Shown here: one piece after another, positions 8,828 to 19,283 of the stretch | Layout of the letters: every line of letters begins with the position of its first letter | Numbering within the stretch: the first letter of the stretch is position 1 | From: Pseudoneurospora amorphoporcata | Taxonomy: Eukaryota; Ascomycota; Sordariomycetes; Sordariales; Sordariaceae | Direction: 5' to 3' | Length of the DNA stretch: 23,470 bases | NCBI GenBank assembly: GCA_033297205.1 | Contig: MU859387.1 | Span: forward strand, 1-23,470 | The notes under the pieces: model-generated | Databases searched by the model: none | Seen by the model: the letters and a program-made list of their open reading frames with translations, nothing else | What the model was told of the DNA's origin: nothing | Program-made: the position numbers and the translations under genes

Positions 8828-10705
8828 CTTCGGGTTTTGAGCAGTTGATATCCTATTTGGGAAGCTCCTTCGTCTGTGTTGTTGCCGAGGCTTCAAGTTT
8901 CGTCTTCCTAACCTCGATCTTCTGCGCTTATGCCGGGCAGGTTGCAAGATCGTCAAGCGCCGGTTGGGGGCTGGAGCATAAACAACCTGGAGGCGGAGAC
9001 GGGCGGCTCCGAGCTCGATGCTTCAGATACTGTATTAAATATTAACTAGGGAAGCATGAAGAGAATGGCCAAAGTCGAGACCAAGGATCCCGAGCCGTAT
9101 ATATCTAGGCTTTCGGGTGAAATGAATGGATGTTGACGGGAACGAGTGTCTCTGCAAACCGACCAGCAGGGATGCGTTTCAGTGTGAAGAGGCCTGGAAT
9201 GAAGCCTGTGGACGAAATCGTCAGGGTGTCGAGAGGTGGCCGGCGATATTTAAGCCTGGCCGTGTCCCGCGACCCGGAGAATAAGTCGACCGTCTCTGGT
9301 GTTTGTGAAGCCGGGGAAAATAAACCTTTTTTGTTTGAACCTGTCCGTATGTATGGCCAGTCGTTCGCCCTCAGACGGCCCCCCGCCTTCACGCTGTGTC
9401 CAATCCCAAAGTGAGGACTGGTGTAACGCGTTGCGAGATTTTGTTTGGGTTGCTGAACCGTTGGCTCTCGTTGATGGTGAAAGGGTGAAACAGCTTGGGC
9501 AGCTCGTGATTGGCTGCGGTTCCTGAAGATTGGAATGGACGATGCTGTAGCAAGAATATTGTGGGAGGGAAGGGAGAAGGCGCGATCTAAAAGGGGAAAG
9601 ACTGAAGACACAACCTACACCAAACTTTTGTCTTTGTTTTCCAATTTCCATCCAATGCTCCCGTCCTCTGATACCTCCCGTCTCCATGGGCCATCCGGTA
9701 TGATGCAAAATTATCCAGGACCGTTCAAACCCCAGAGCTCTTCTCCAGAGGTGACGGCGGTTGGCGGGATCGACGCCCAGCAGGCACCGAATCCAGCTGC
9801 CCAGCAACCATCCAGAACTAGCAGCCCTGTTACCCCATACCTACTGTCCTGTAAACAAACTTGGCATTGCCCCTGTTCGTTCTACTGACTGCCCTACACT
9901 ACAACGGGCTAGTTTATTGATTTCTGGTCCATCGTAAGACGTCACTTCACCAGTCACCACATCTGTGGTTTTTCTTTCTGTTCGTCTTCATTTCCGAAGT
10001 TGCAATCAGCGGGCAATATTCTCCTGCATCCTGGTCTTCTGTCGGTACATGCTCGCGAGAAAGTAGTTTCCGTGATGGGAAAACCGATGGTTGTCCTTTG
10101 AAATTTCCGTTGTAAACAAACGGCCGGAAGATGAAAGAGAGCGAGTCGCGTGTTTCACAACTTTCCATGAAATGGTCAACCACAACACCCATGGAACATC
10201 CTCGCTTCACCCGCAATTTGTTTGGATGAACGTCACTTTCCACCGGTTCTGTACCTGCGTCGAATTGTGGACGCCGCCTTGCAGGGATGAGCCCGCAACC
10301 CGCAGCAGCCCACAGCGGCAGAGCGCCCATCACACGCACGGACGCCCCCCGGATTTTTAGTGCATTATGAAGATGCCCACTCTCGAGCCTCTATCCTCCG
10401 TTCCGGCATCTTATGAGGTGTGAATTCTTGTTGCTTATTGCAGTTCATCCGAGATGTTATTATGGCTTCAATTTGCGAAGGAAATGATTCTCCTTGCAAA
10501 CTCGTTTTCTCTGGAATACCTCTAGCCGCCGTCGCCGCCAGCCCGCAGTCGATACCTTACCCGGGCTAAACGGAGTCAGTCAAAACTTGGGTCGCGGTTA
10601 GGCTCAGGCTTGGCCATGGGCCTTATTACGGGCGGGCGCAATGCAACCACAATACTTTCAGCTTGAGATAAGAGCACGTCGGTCTGATGACCTTTCTTCC
10701 AACTC
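8828..10705. other. 1.9-kb stretch without a supported gene
   Basis: The left part should hold the promoter and 5' UTR of the minus-strand coiled-coil gene, and the right part the 3' UTR of the HET gene. Candidate frames were examined. A 94-residue ATG frame on the plus strand (9130-9414) lies antisense to a longer minus-strand frame (9105-9611) that lacks an ATG, and neither has a recognisable domain. A minus-strand frame with an ATG at 10328-10330 starts like a weak signal peptide (MGALPLWAAAGCGLIPA) but has no family pattern. None is supported strongly enough to call. Confidence 0.4.
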
Positions 10706-13567
10706 TCAAACCAAAGTAACAGGCTCCATCCAAAACGAACTCCTATACTTCCACCCTCCTCTCTCCACGTCCCTTGAGGCAATACCACTACCCGCAAAGC
10801 CAAAGCCGTCCTCGCGATACCTACTCCTCCCTACTAAATCCGCCTCAAGCACATCATCATACAACGGATCTCCCACGAGCGCCTCATCTCCATACATCCT
10901 TCCCGCCAACAAACACTCACCAATAACCTGCCACTCCTTCTCCGGAAGTCCCTGACCGACAGTTTTTGATGCCAAAGGCGGCCGGACAACATACGCCGTC
11001 CTTGCCCCCTCCGCGATCAGTACCCTGTCCCCTTCCCTCGCATACGCATGCCCGACTCCCACCCTTCCGTCATTCGTGGCGAAGACTCCCCAGAAAAGAG
11101 CTTGTAAGACGAACGGATCCAGCGATGACTCTAAATCCGGTTTCCGTGTCGTTGTCTGTGTCCCTGTCTGTGTCGTTGTTGCCCCGTTTGTTGCTAGTCT
11201 CTTGATTTCTGCTTGCATGAAGAAGGGGAGAATGTCTTCTTCCTTGGGATCGTCATCGCGATCGAGGAGGCTATCCCGGAGAAGCAAAGCTACCTCTGCC
11301 ACGGAGAGACGGGAGCAGAGGGCGATGCCTGTGAGGAGGGTGTGGAGGTTGGACAGAGGTGTGGTGAGAAAGTGGCTGTCGCCATCGTCTAGGGAGTGAC
11401 GAGACGGGTGATACAAACGGTGGTGGTAGGCTTCCAGTCCGGAGCAAGGGTAGAACAGAGTATCCCACAGCTCGCGGAGAATGCGGGCGGTGTGAGAAGC
11501 TATGGCGGATTTCCAGCGGATGGGGTCGACTTCATGCCCTTGGAACTTGTTGTTTTCCAACGAGAAGGATGGAGCCACAGGTGCCATGCATAAGCGGAGG
11601 ATGTCGAGGAAGGGGTTTGCCGCTGAAGCTTCTTCCTGGGGGGAGGCGACGGGTTTCTTCGGTTTTGGTTGAGACGGTGGTGCTGGCGATTTGTCTCTAA
11701 CCCAGAGCTCGGGGCGAGGAAACCAGGAAATCGAACTCAAGTTGAGAGACCAGACTTTGGTAATGCGGGCCACGATGCAGCCTGGTAGCGTGATCTTGTT
11801 GCTGTCTTTTCCTTCTTGCGTGTGGCTGGTGGCGCTTTTGATGACGCGGTAAGCACGTCGAGGGGATAAAGCCCATGACCGCGGACATATGCCAGCAGAG
11901 AACATGGGCGAGTCATCCACATGCTTCTGCAGTGCAAAGGGCGGTATTTCTCCATAGTCCTTCTTGAAGTCAATCGCCCAGCTGGGAAGGGTTGAGTCCC
12001 TGAAGAAAGACCGTTGTCCTCTTGGATGACACAAAGACAAGACATCCCAAAACCCGAACGCTTCAACATGCCACTTGGTGAAATCGCACGAAGCCTTGGC
12101 AATAGACTTCTTGTAGTCCGGCACGTATGGCTTGGGCCCAGAGCAGGTCGAGGGAATAAGTGACAATATACCAAACAACCGATCTCGAGGGTCGGTAGCG
12201 GTAAACGCGCTGGTCTGGAAGATCACCTCCAAAGGGGACAACGAAGGCAGCATCGCATAGCCCGGAGTCGGGTTCCAATTCAACTGGGCCGACGGCTTCA
12301 GACCCTCTTTCCACAGGCGCGGAACATGTAGCTCGTCATCGTCGTCGTAGCTCATGTCCCTAAGCATCTTTTTGCTCCACTGTGCTGTCTTCAACGTTCC
12401 CATAATTCTCACTAAATTGAGCATCGAGTTCCATCTGATACGCGTGTTCGCATGTCGAACAAAGGTCTGCTTGCTGTAGACAACCTCCTGGATGACCCAG
12501 ATCCGCCTGAACCAGTCAAGTTGACTGAGCCGCATCACCCGCTGGTAGAACTTATTCCCCCTCACCCATAACTTGGTGTCTTCATCGTCCACTCTAAAGT
12601 CGTTAACCCCAAGTGCATACCGGAGTAGGTAAATGATCGTGTCGAAGAACTCCGACCTATTACTGGCGAAAATCTCGAATAACTCCTCCCTTCGTTTCCT
12701 GTCATCTTCCCTCTCCCCGGTTGGAACCACGCCCGACCGCATTAACACCACCCACGCAAACCTCGTCACCTGATCCCTCTCCAGCCTGTCCACGAACCTC
12801 TCAGGCGTCAAGCGCATCATCACCCCTTCCCAATTCCCCTCTCTCCACTCCTCTGCCTCCTCCATCACCTTTTCAGCATCGTCGACCAGGATCATCAACT
12901 CATCCGTCAACAAATCGTCCTCCGGGCGTAGCAATGTCGATTCCACCAATCCTCCTCCTCCTTTTGTTTTCCCCTCCTGCTCACTTCCCAGCCAAACCTC
13001 CACCAAACTCGACCCATCATAGATATCCCTCATCAGCGAAACCTGGTACGACCGTTCGGCGAGATCGTCCTGGTTGATACAGAGCATATCGGTCCAGAGA
13101 AACTGGTCCTCCTTAAAGGAGAGGTCGGCGCGGAAGGCGTGCAGAGCAGCGTCGAGGTTTATGGTGACGTTGAAGTTTTCTACTACGACTTCTGAGAATG
13201 GGGAGGAGGTGGCTGGTAGGTTCCATCCTGATGGGTCCTCGTCGTGGTCGGTGGATTGAAGAAGCTCGGCGTCGCGGAAGATGACGGTTATGGGAAGGGT
13301 GTGTCGGAGGTCACCCCAGCAGTAGGAGAGGGCGGTGAACGGCGGGCGTTGGGAGGCGGGGAGTTTGACGCGGTAGAGTTCACATTGTACGGGAGGGAGT
13401 GTTGTGTGGTCGTCGTCGGTGATGGTGTTTGGGGTTGCTGGTGAGGTAGAGTGTGCGTGTGGCAGTTTGCGGATCCTCAGAAGCCGGATTTCGTCGCGGC
13501 CTAAAGGTGAGTATTTGGTGTAGTCATTGGGAATGGTTCGGATGTATTCGTTCTTTTTCGGTGGCAT
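10706..13567 (-). CDS. Heterokaryon incompatibility (HET) domain protein
   Basis: This is a single uninterrupted frame of 953 residues from the ATG at 13565-13567 to the stop at 10706. The HET-domain signatures are present in order: FTALSYCWGD (about 77-86), LWTDMLCINQ (157-166) with ER..QV..M and VWLG following, WFRRIWVIQEV (352-362), DPRDRLFGILSL (459-470) and LPSWAIDF (527-534). The C-terminal third ends with a WGVFAT...GRVGVGHA region typical of HET-6-like proteins that lack a further named domain. HET proteins act in non-self recognition after hyphal fusion and can trigger cell death. Whether this one controls an incompatibility locus cannot be told from sequence. About 155 residues, rich in Glu/Asp/Arg, separate VWLG from WFRRIWVIQEV. 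No NACHT, WD40 or partner gene is adjacent. No frameshift or internal stop is seen, so it is probably intact. Confidence 0.92.
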   Translation of the reverse strand: MPPKKNEYIRTIPNDYTKYSPLGRDEIRLLRIRKLPHAHSTSPATPNTITDDDHTTLPPVQCELYRVKLPASQRPPFTALSYCWGDLRHTLPITVIFRDAELLQSTDHDEDPSGWNLPATSSPFSEVVVENFNVTINLDAALHAFRADLSFKEDQFLWTDMLCINQDDLAERSYQVSLMRDIYDGSSLVEVWLGSEQEGKTKGGGGLVESTLLRPEDDLLTDELMILVDDAEKVMEEAEEWREGNWEGVMMRLTPERFVDRLERDQVTRFAWVVLMRSGVVPTGEREDDRKRREELFEIFASNRSEFFDTIIYLLRYALGVNDFRVDDEDTKLWVRGNKFYQRVMRLSQLDWFRRIWVIQEVVYSKQTFVRHANTRIRWNSMLNLVRIMGTLKTAQWSKKMLRDMSYDDDDELHVPRLWKEGLKPSAQLNWNPTPGYAMLPSLSPLEVIFQTSAFTATDPRDRLFGILSLIPSTCSGPKPYVPDYKKSIAKASCDFTKWHVEAFGFWDVLSLCHPRGQRSFFRDSTLPSWAIDFKKDYGEIPPFALQKHVDDSPMFSAGICPRSWALSPRRAYRVIKSATSHTQEGKDSNKITLPGCIVARITKVWSLNLSSISWFPRPELWVRDKSPAPPSQPKPKKPVASPQEEASAANPFLDILRLCMAPVAPSFSLENNKFQGHEVDPIRWKSAIASHTARILRELWDTLFYPCSGLEAYHHRLYHPSRHSLDDGDSHFLTTPLSNLHTLLTGIALCSRLSVAEVALLLRDSLLDRDDDPKEEDILPFFMQAEIKRLATNGATTTQTGTQTTTRKPDLESSLDPFVLQALFWGVFATNDGRVGVGHAYAREGDRVLIAEGARTAYVVRPPLASKTVGQGLPEKEWQVIGECLLAGRMYGDEALVGDPLYDDVLEADLVGRSRYREDGFGFAGSGIASRDVERGGWKYRSSFWMEPVTLV

Positions 13568-13925
13568 GGTGAGATTTGTAATGGCGCTTTTGATGGGAAT
13601 ATCAAGTGAGTTTACAGATGAAGGAAGGGTAATGGTTCAATGAAATGGAAGAAGTGACGATTTGGGTTGGCTGATCAGGCATCTTTGTGGCGTTGAGGCT
13701 CATGTGTAAGAACTAGCCCACTAGGCAGAGAGGTGTAGGCTGCGGTAGAACTGGGGGCGAAACTGAATTGCAATGCAAAATGTAGGCCTAAAAAACGTAC
13801 TTTTACGGAAAGGCATAGGCTACCAGATCCAGCTCCTTTACACTGACAGCAACTTGCGGAACATGGAAGAGATACTGAACATGTGGTGTTATGTAATTTT
13901 ATCTTCTTTAACGTTGCTTATTGAA
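13568..13925. other. HET upstream region and kinase 3' flank
   Basis: This is 358 bp between two minus-strand genes. It must contain the HET promoter and the kinase 3' UTR. The small plus-strand open frame from 13773 to 13988 overlaps the kinase's last exon in antisense and has no family pattern. Confidence 0.45.
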
Positions 13926-15200
13926 TCACGCTTCATTCATACAACGGTATTGGAGGGCCTAATCAATGTTAGCACAGAGTCGGTCTAAACGAGAAATAAG
14001 GTCACGTACCTGCTTAGCCGTAGCTCTTCCGCTATCATACTTAACAAGGGCACTTATCAGTTCCCTCCACTCCTCGGTCACATCTGGAAGGATCTTATCC
14101 CACGAGCGAGTCTCGAACGTGCGGTAGATGTCAAAGGGAGGCGTCCTAAAGTTGACAGCTTCGGGCCAGTTCTCCCTCGTGGGCGACCCAATCGTCTTGA
14201 ATATGCTGAGAATGAGACCCAGTTGGTTCCCGTCCTCATGCACAGCTCGTGACTCGAACAGCTGCTTGTTCGCCCCTTCTCTGCAGCACTCGGCAAGCAT
14301 CACGCCTGTCCCCCACATGTCGATAGCAGGCCCATATGAGTGATTCCCAAACAAGACTTCAGGGGCTCGGTAAGGGCCGGTCCCAATATCCAGGATCTTG
14401 TTGTCTGCGGGCTCCGTGGCTGCTGAGAGAGTCGGATGCCAGGAGGCGCCAAAGTCGGAAAGGTAGGCTGGTCCTGTGGGGGATTCGAGAAGAATAGCAG
14501 ACGGCTTGACATCGCGATGGATAATTCCCTGGCCATGTAGAGAGGCCAAAGCAGTAAAGACATGCCCGAAAATGATGCGGATCTGGCTGTCGGAGAGAGG
14601 TACCCGCTCCCGTAGATTCTCAAGGGTCAGCGGCATGTAGGGAAAGACCAAGACCAGACGCTGCTCGTGATCGTGAAAGCTGTCGAGCAGGGGGATGCAG
14701 GGCTTGCTCAAGAGGCCCAAGAGCTTTGCCTCTCGCGTGGGGTTGTGAGGCTCGATGTTCCTTGTCTCGACGATGACCTTGAGTGCCCTGTCTCCGGCTC
14801 TGTAGACATCGGCAGTCACACCGCTGGCAATGTAGTGGCAGTTGGGATAGTCGCCGATGGTGACTCCAGGATCTACCTCGGCGTTGGCATCTTCGTTCTG
14901 TCCGTTAGCAACAACAGCCTGTGCGGCCTGATCTGCCTCGGACGATCCAACAGGGGACTGGTTGCAAAACGCATCGTACTCCTCCCTGGTGCGTGCAGAT
15001 TCGTAGGCCTTCTTCTCCAGAGCAAATGCGTTTTCACTGAGCCCGGCCGCAGCCACAAACTGCTGTCTTGTTAATTGATAAGCATACGTCTGAGGTGGAG
15101 TTCCCGGAGCGACTTACAGTTTCTGGATACTGTCATATCTTGTTGTGGCCGTCAGGCTTTGCTTCCAGGTGTTCTCGGGATTCTCGGGAGATTGGGACAT
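13926..15200 (-). CDS. CMGC/CDK-like protein kinase, Csk1/CAK type (exons 13926-13958, 14010-15066, 15118-15200)
   Basis: Exon 1 begins at the ATG at 15198-15200 (MSQSPENPENTWKQSL) and splices at GTAAGT through a 51-nt intron into the main exon. A second 51-nt intron (13959-14009; GTACGT, GCTAAC branch, TTAG) leads to a short last exon ending in TGA at 13926. The product is 390 residues. Landmarks: a degenerate Gly loop (about 110), ALK with Lys124, Glu140, HRDVKPSAI with catalytic Asp213, SDFG with Asp232, GTGPYRAPE (256-264), and CMGC features through ATAKQALQ at the end. In HRDxKxxN the Asn that binds Mg is Ala218. The segment between DFG and GTGPYRAPE has two Thr but no clear CDK-type activating site. 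Established knowledge: S. pombe Csk1 is a CDK-activating kinase of this general type. Orthology here is inferred from the overall pattern. It is divergent from SYP1. Confidence 0.85.
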
Positions 15201-16254
15201 GTTGAGTTCTTCCGGGCAGTCACCCTTCCTGTTCTCCTCTCGACCAACACTCAACACACCATTAAGACCCCGAGTGGGAAAAGGAAGGTGATGGGCTTTA
15301 TCTCAAAGGATCGTCGAATCTAGAATCTGGGGTCAGACCTAGCTAGCGTCAGGTGAAAAGTCTCAACGCACGATTAATAAGGTACCTTACGTAGGCCATA
15401 CGCCATTACAGTACCTCGATGGAGCTGGACACACAGGGTGAGGAAACCTGGAAGGTAGATACCTTCTACGTAGAGGTACCGTAGTGTAGGTACGTATCTT
15501 ACGTGGTGGTCCGGCCCGGAGCTCCTCGAATTGGCCTGTAAGGTCTCATGTTATTGGTTAATTAGACCAACCAAGCACTTGCCGACAGCTGATGGGGAAA
15601 TGTGCACGCCCCATCGAGGCTCCATCAAATGAAAAAAATCTCCACAAGTGCGCAGGCTCCATCCCGTGACATCAGGAATGCACCACGACTTGCTGGAAAT
15701 GCGCAGATGGATGCAGCTCGGGCAGCCGCCTGTCTTCCACTTGGTCTGGAATGTCTGCCCACAGGTAATTACCCAACTGCGAATTAGCGCTGGTTGCACG
15801 GATTGCAGGCTGCCCTGGCCTCGGAACCACCACCTGAGATGCCTTGGACCCGACAGTCGGAACTTCCAATCCATGTGCTTCATGCCCGTGTGTTCCATGT
15901 AATAGCGTCAGTACCTTGCCTCGAATCCCGTCCGCACCCTGACTGACGCCTTACCTAACCGACTAGTAACCTACCCGCTAGAACTCCAACTCAACCTTAC
16001 AACTTTAACATTACATCTCGCGCAAATTGGATTAAATAGACCCGGCTTTTCTTTTAGTCCCAGGCCGGCTCTTTCGAAGCATCTCCTTTCCCTTTTCTTA
16101 CCTTTACCTGTACAAATCATTAATTCCCTCCCCTTTTGCGCCCATTGTCGGCGTCTTATCTTAATGTCGTTCTTGCTGTTGATTTGATCTTTGCCGTCGC
16201 CCCCTCCCCCCACCAGTCCGAGCGAGTCCTTTCCTCAATCGCGCAATTCATCGC
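15201..16254. promoter_or_regulatory. Shared upstream region between the kinase gene and SYP1
   Basis: This roughly 1.05-kb stretch separates two divergent genes. The kinase side holds a cluster of TACGTA and GGTACC palindromes (15381-15506). The SYP1 side (about 16000-16254) is C/T-rich, with long pyrimidine runs just before the start codon, as is common in fungal promoters and 5' UTRs. A 115-residue ATG frame on the minus strand (15551-15898) is Trp-rich with no domain and is not believed. Confidence 0.5.
15381..15506. repeat. Cluster of TACGTA/GGTACC-type palindromes
   Basis: The stretch contains GGTACCTTACGTAGG at 15381-15395, a 7-bp inverted repeat GAAGGTA-GA-TACCTTC at 15451-15466, then CTACGTAG, GGTACC, GGTACGTA and TTACGTGG. 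The density of related short palindromes is far above that of the surrounding DNA. It may be regulatory, or one of the simple dispersed TACCTA-like repeats common in Sordariomycete intergenic DNA. Confidence 0.45.
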
Positions 16255-19200
16255 ATGACCACGCCCACCATGGACGACCTCTCAAGAGCAGAGTACCCGG
16301 CGATGCTGGTAAGCCTCGACTTCGTCTATCGGGCCGCCCGAGGCAGCAATTCTAACCATTGACCTGCTCCAGGCAAGCCTCCAGCCGAACCAAGCGGTAC
16401 AAATATTCTCGGATCGGGTCAAGCGGATTTCAAAGGTCAACCAGGAAATTGCGGACTGGCTTCAGGTACGAATGCGCCAACCGCCCGAGAACATTCCGCC
16501 ACCGACAGGACAGGGAAACTGAAGAAACAAACCACAGGAACGCAGGAAGGTCGAGGAGCAATATGTTGCCGGTTTGCGCAAGTTGCTCCTCTTCAAAGTT
16601 CCCAATGCCGCATCCGAGCTAGGGTTCGTCGCACCCATTCCTCCTCCTCTCTCAATCCCGCAATACCGATTCCGAACACGACTCAGATCCCGCCTTCCCT
16701 TCCGGTCACAGAACACTGACAATGTCCTTGAATAGAGTCTTCCAGGCACCATGGGACAAGATCCTCTCGTCGACCGATTCAATTGCTGCTTCCCACCAGC
16801 TATACGCGCAGCGCATCGATAAGGATGTCGAACAGCCCCTTCGCACCTTCCAGTCCCGCAAGGAGATGCAGAACATCAACACCATCAACTCCAACCTCCA
16901 AACCATGGCAAAAGAGCTCGACGATGCTGCCGAAAAGTCCGAAAAGCTCTCAAAGAAGGGTGGAAGGGCTAGCAGCCAAAAGGTGGATGCGGCCGCATCG
17001 AGGCTGGAAGCTGCCTCACAGCAATGGGAATCACAGGCGCCATTTATCTTCGAAACTCTCCAGGCTTTGGATGAGCAAAGAACCAACCACCTACGCGATG
17101 TCTTGACTCAATTCCAGACCCACGAAGTCGACCAAGCCACTCGGACCCAGGCGGCAGCGGAGGAGGTTTTGAATACGATGCTCGAGGTCAACACTGGCCT
17201 GGAAATCCACAATTTCGTTAACAAGGCTACGGCTGGAAGGCCCAAGCTTGACAGGAGGACGACCACGGCTAGACAGCCGAGCTCTGCTGGTGGAGGTAGC
17301 CCGGCCATGGGACCCCCTCCGGGCACTCCGGGCACTCCGCTACACGACGATGACGGTATGAGCCAACACTCCGGCTTTAGAGATCAGTCAGGTATGTGCG
17401 GCTCTTTTTAGGGTGATGTGATATCGGCCCACTAACCAGTTGAACCAGATTCCAAGCTGCGTAGCCGTTTTGGCACAATGCTGGGACGTCGGAGGCAGAG
17501 CATTCATGGGGGCTTCGGACAGTTGGGTCCCCCCAAAAGCCTCGGCTCTTTCACTCGCGGCCTTGGAAGCAGTCATGGCCAGACATTGTCTCCAAAGGGG
17601 TCTTCTCACAATCTAGCAGAGTCCCAAAATAACCGGTTGTCGTCTCTGGCCGAAAGACCGTCTACCTCGGATGAGCGGGCGAAGCGGGACAACATAAACG
17701 ATTTCTTGCATAACGGTACAAATGGATTCAACTTGGGGGATAGACAGGCCGAATCTAGCAAGCCACGACCGAGTTCTAACAACCTCACCAATGGTACAGC
17801 CGAGGATATTTTCGATGCCGCTCCCTCGGCACCTCCCCCCTCTAACCAGCAGTCCCAATCCCAGGAGGAGCCCGCAAAGGACGCCGAGGGCTATACTATC
17901 CCTCAGTACTCACACGACCCCATTGCCGAGGCCCAAAGGGAGGCGGCTGCTGAAGAGCCTGATCACTTGTTCAAGCTCAACATCCAGAACGAGCCCATTG
18001 CGGAAGAGGACCAGGACGCGAAGCAAGCGGCCCTGTCGAACGTCGCCCATACGCTCACGGCAATGGGACTGCCCAATCGCAAGGCAGGCACTGTTAGAGG
18101 CAGAAGAGACGTGCGTCATACTATGTACATCCCTGCTATGCCAGTGCCGGAGCACTCCGAGAATCCGTTCCCGTCATCGCCATCACTGCCAGCTACGGCT
18201 TCATCCATCATTAGGCCTACACCACCAACAACTCTGGGCTCAGAGCCAAGCCATGCCTCGCATGCTTCCGACAACCAGTCCATTCGATCTGGAACTTCAT
18301 ATGGAGCGGGCTCCGCTTATGGTGGTATTGCACACCTAAAGCATCAGGACATACACGGACCTGATTTTGGACCAGGACTACACTCGTCCATCATTGAAAC
18401 CGTCTCCGCTCTTTTCCAGGACGGAGAGGCCAAGTCTGTTAAGGTTACTGGTGAAATTGCCCTCTCATACAAGGCCGACCCTTCGAACTTCCAGGCCGGT
18501 AAGTATCATGTAGTGTGCCAGCAACGTTGTCCCATTTTGCTAACAATACCCCCAGATAATCAAGTAATACGTCTCAACAACTTCGCTCGCCTTGAGTCTA
18601 TTGGACCCAATCGCCTCTTCGTTACTAGCGACGCTGTTTCCCCTGACGAGTTCACGATCAACACCTCGCACCTCACGACTATATCGACTCCTGCTTTCAC
18701 CTATCGGGTCCACGCCGAGAACGATACCGCCCTCGTATCTTCCCACTGCCCGGTCGTCATTAACCCCGTATGGAAACCCCAGGGAGATAAGCTCGGTCTT
18801 CTGCTCCAGTACCGTCTCAACCCCTCCGTGACGTTGCAGCGCCCGATTGTCTTGCACAACGTGACTTTTGTCGCGACCTACGAGGGTGCCCGCGCAAGTG
18901 GTGTCCAGACCAAGCCTTCCGGCACTCACCTGAAGGACAAGCATCTCGTGTACTGGCGAATCCCCGAGTTGACGCTCACGGACGACTGGGCCAAGATCAT
19001 ATGCCGGGTAATTGGCGAGCAAAACGCCGAGCCACAGCCCGGGCACATTGAGGTCAGGTGGGAATACACGGCTCCTCAGGCAGCACAAGTTGGTTGCGGC
19101 ATTTCGGTATCGAGGCTCGTGGAAGGCAAGGGCAAGGAAAAGGCGGAAGAACACTCGGAGGAAGAGGACCCATTTGCGGATGACAAGGGGCCGATTTCAC

Positions 19201-19283
19201 CCCCGCTTGGCAAGGACGGCAGGACATGGGTTGATGTTCCTCTGTCGAAGAAACTGATCGGCGGGAAGTACGAGGCCAAGTGA
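16255..19283 (+). CDS. SYP1: Endocytic adaptor Syp1 (F-BAR plus muniscin homology domain), six exons
   Basis: The exons are 16255-16308, 16373-16465, 16538-16623, 16736-17391, 17449-18498 and 18556-19283. All junctions keep frame, and four of the five introns have CTAAC, CTGAA or CTGAC branch sites. The product is 888 residues, or 883 if the second in-frame ATG at 16270 is used. An N-terminal helical F-BAR domain (about 12-243) contains EYPAML, KVNQEIADWL and VFQAPWDKIL. A Ser/Pro-rich linker (about 245-605) carries an RRDVRHTMYIP motif and an NPF tripeptide (535-537). The C-terminal muniscin domain (about 609-865) starts at SSIIETVSALFQ and includes VYWRIPELTL. A DPF tripeptide lies at 851-853. 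Syp1 family proteins bend membrane at early clathrin-coated pits and select cargo. NPF would bind EH-domain proteins such as Ede1, and DPF the AP-2 appendage. The gene is convergent with MAD1. Confidence 0.92.

Noticed and set aside
9105..9611. 168-codon minus-strand frame
   Set aside because: It has no ATG, no recognisable domain, and equally open frames on the other strand. It could be an exon, but nothing supports it.
9947..10330. Minus-strand frame starting MGALPLWAAAGCG, possible small secreted protein
   Set aside because: The hydrophobic start is short, composition changes at once, and there is no family pattern or clear intron support.
5844..15200. Biosynthetic or defence gene cluster around the HET gene
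   Set aside because: The neighbours are a coiled-coil protein and a CDK-like kinase. There are no NLR, toxin-like, transporter or biosynthetic enzyme genes to form a system.
15551..15898. 115-codon Trp-rich ATG frame in the divergent promoter
   Set aside because: It has no domain, an odd composition, and overlapping open frames on the opposite strand.
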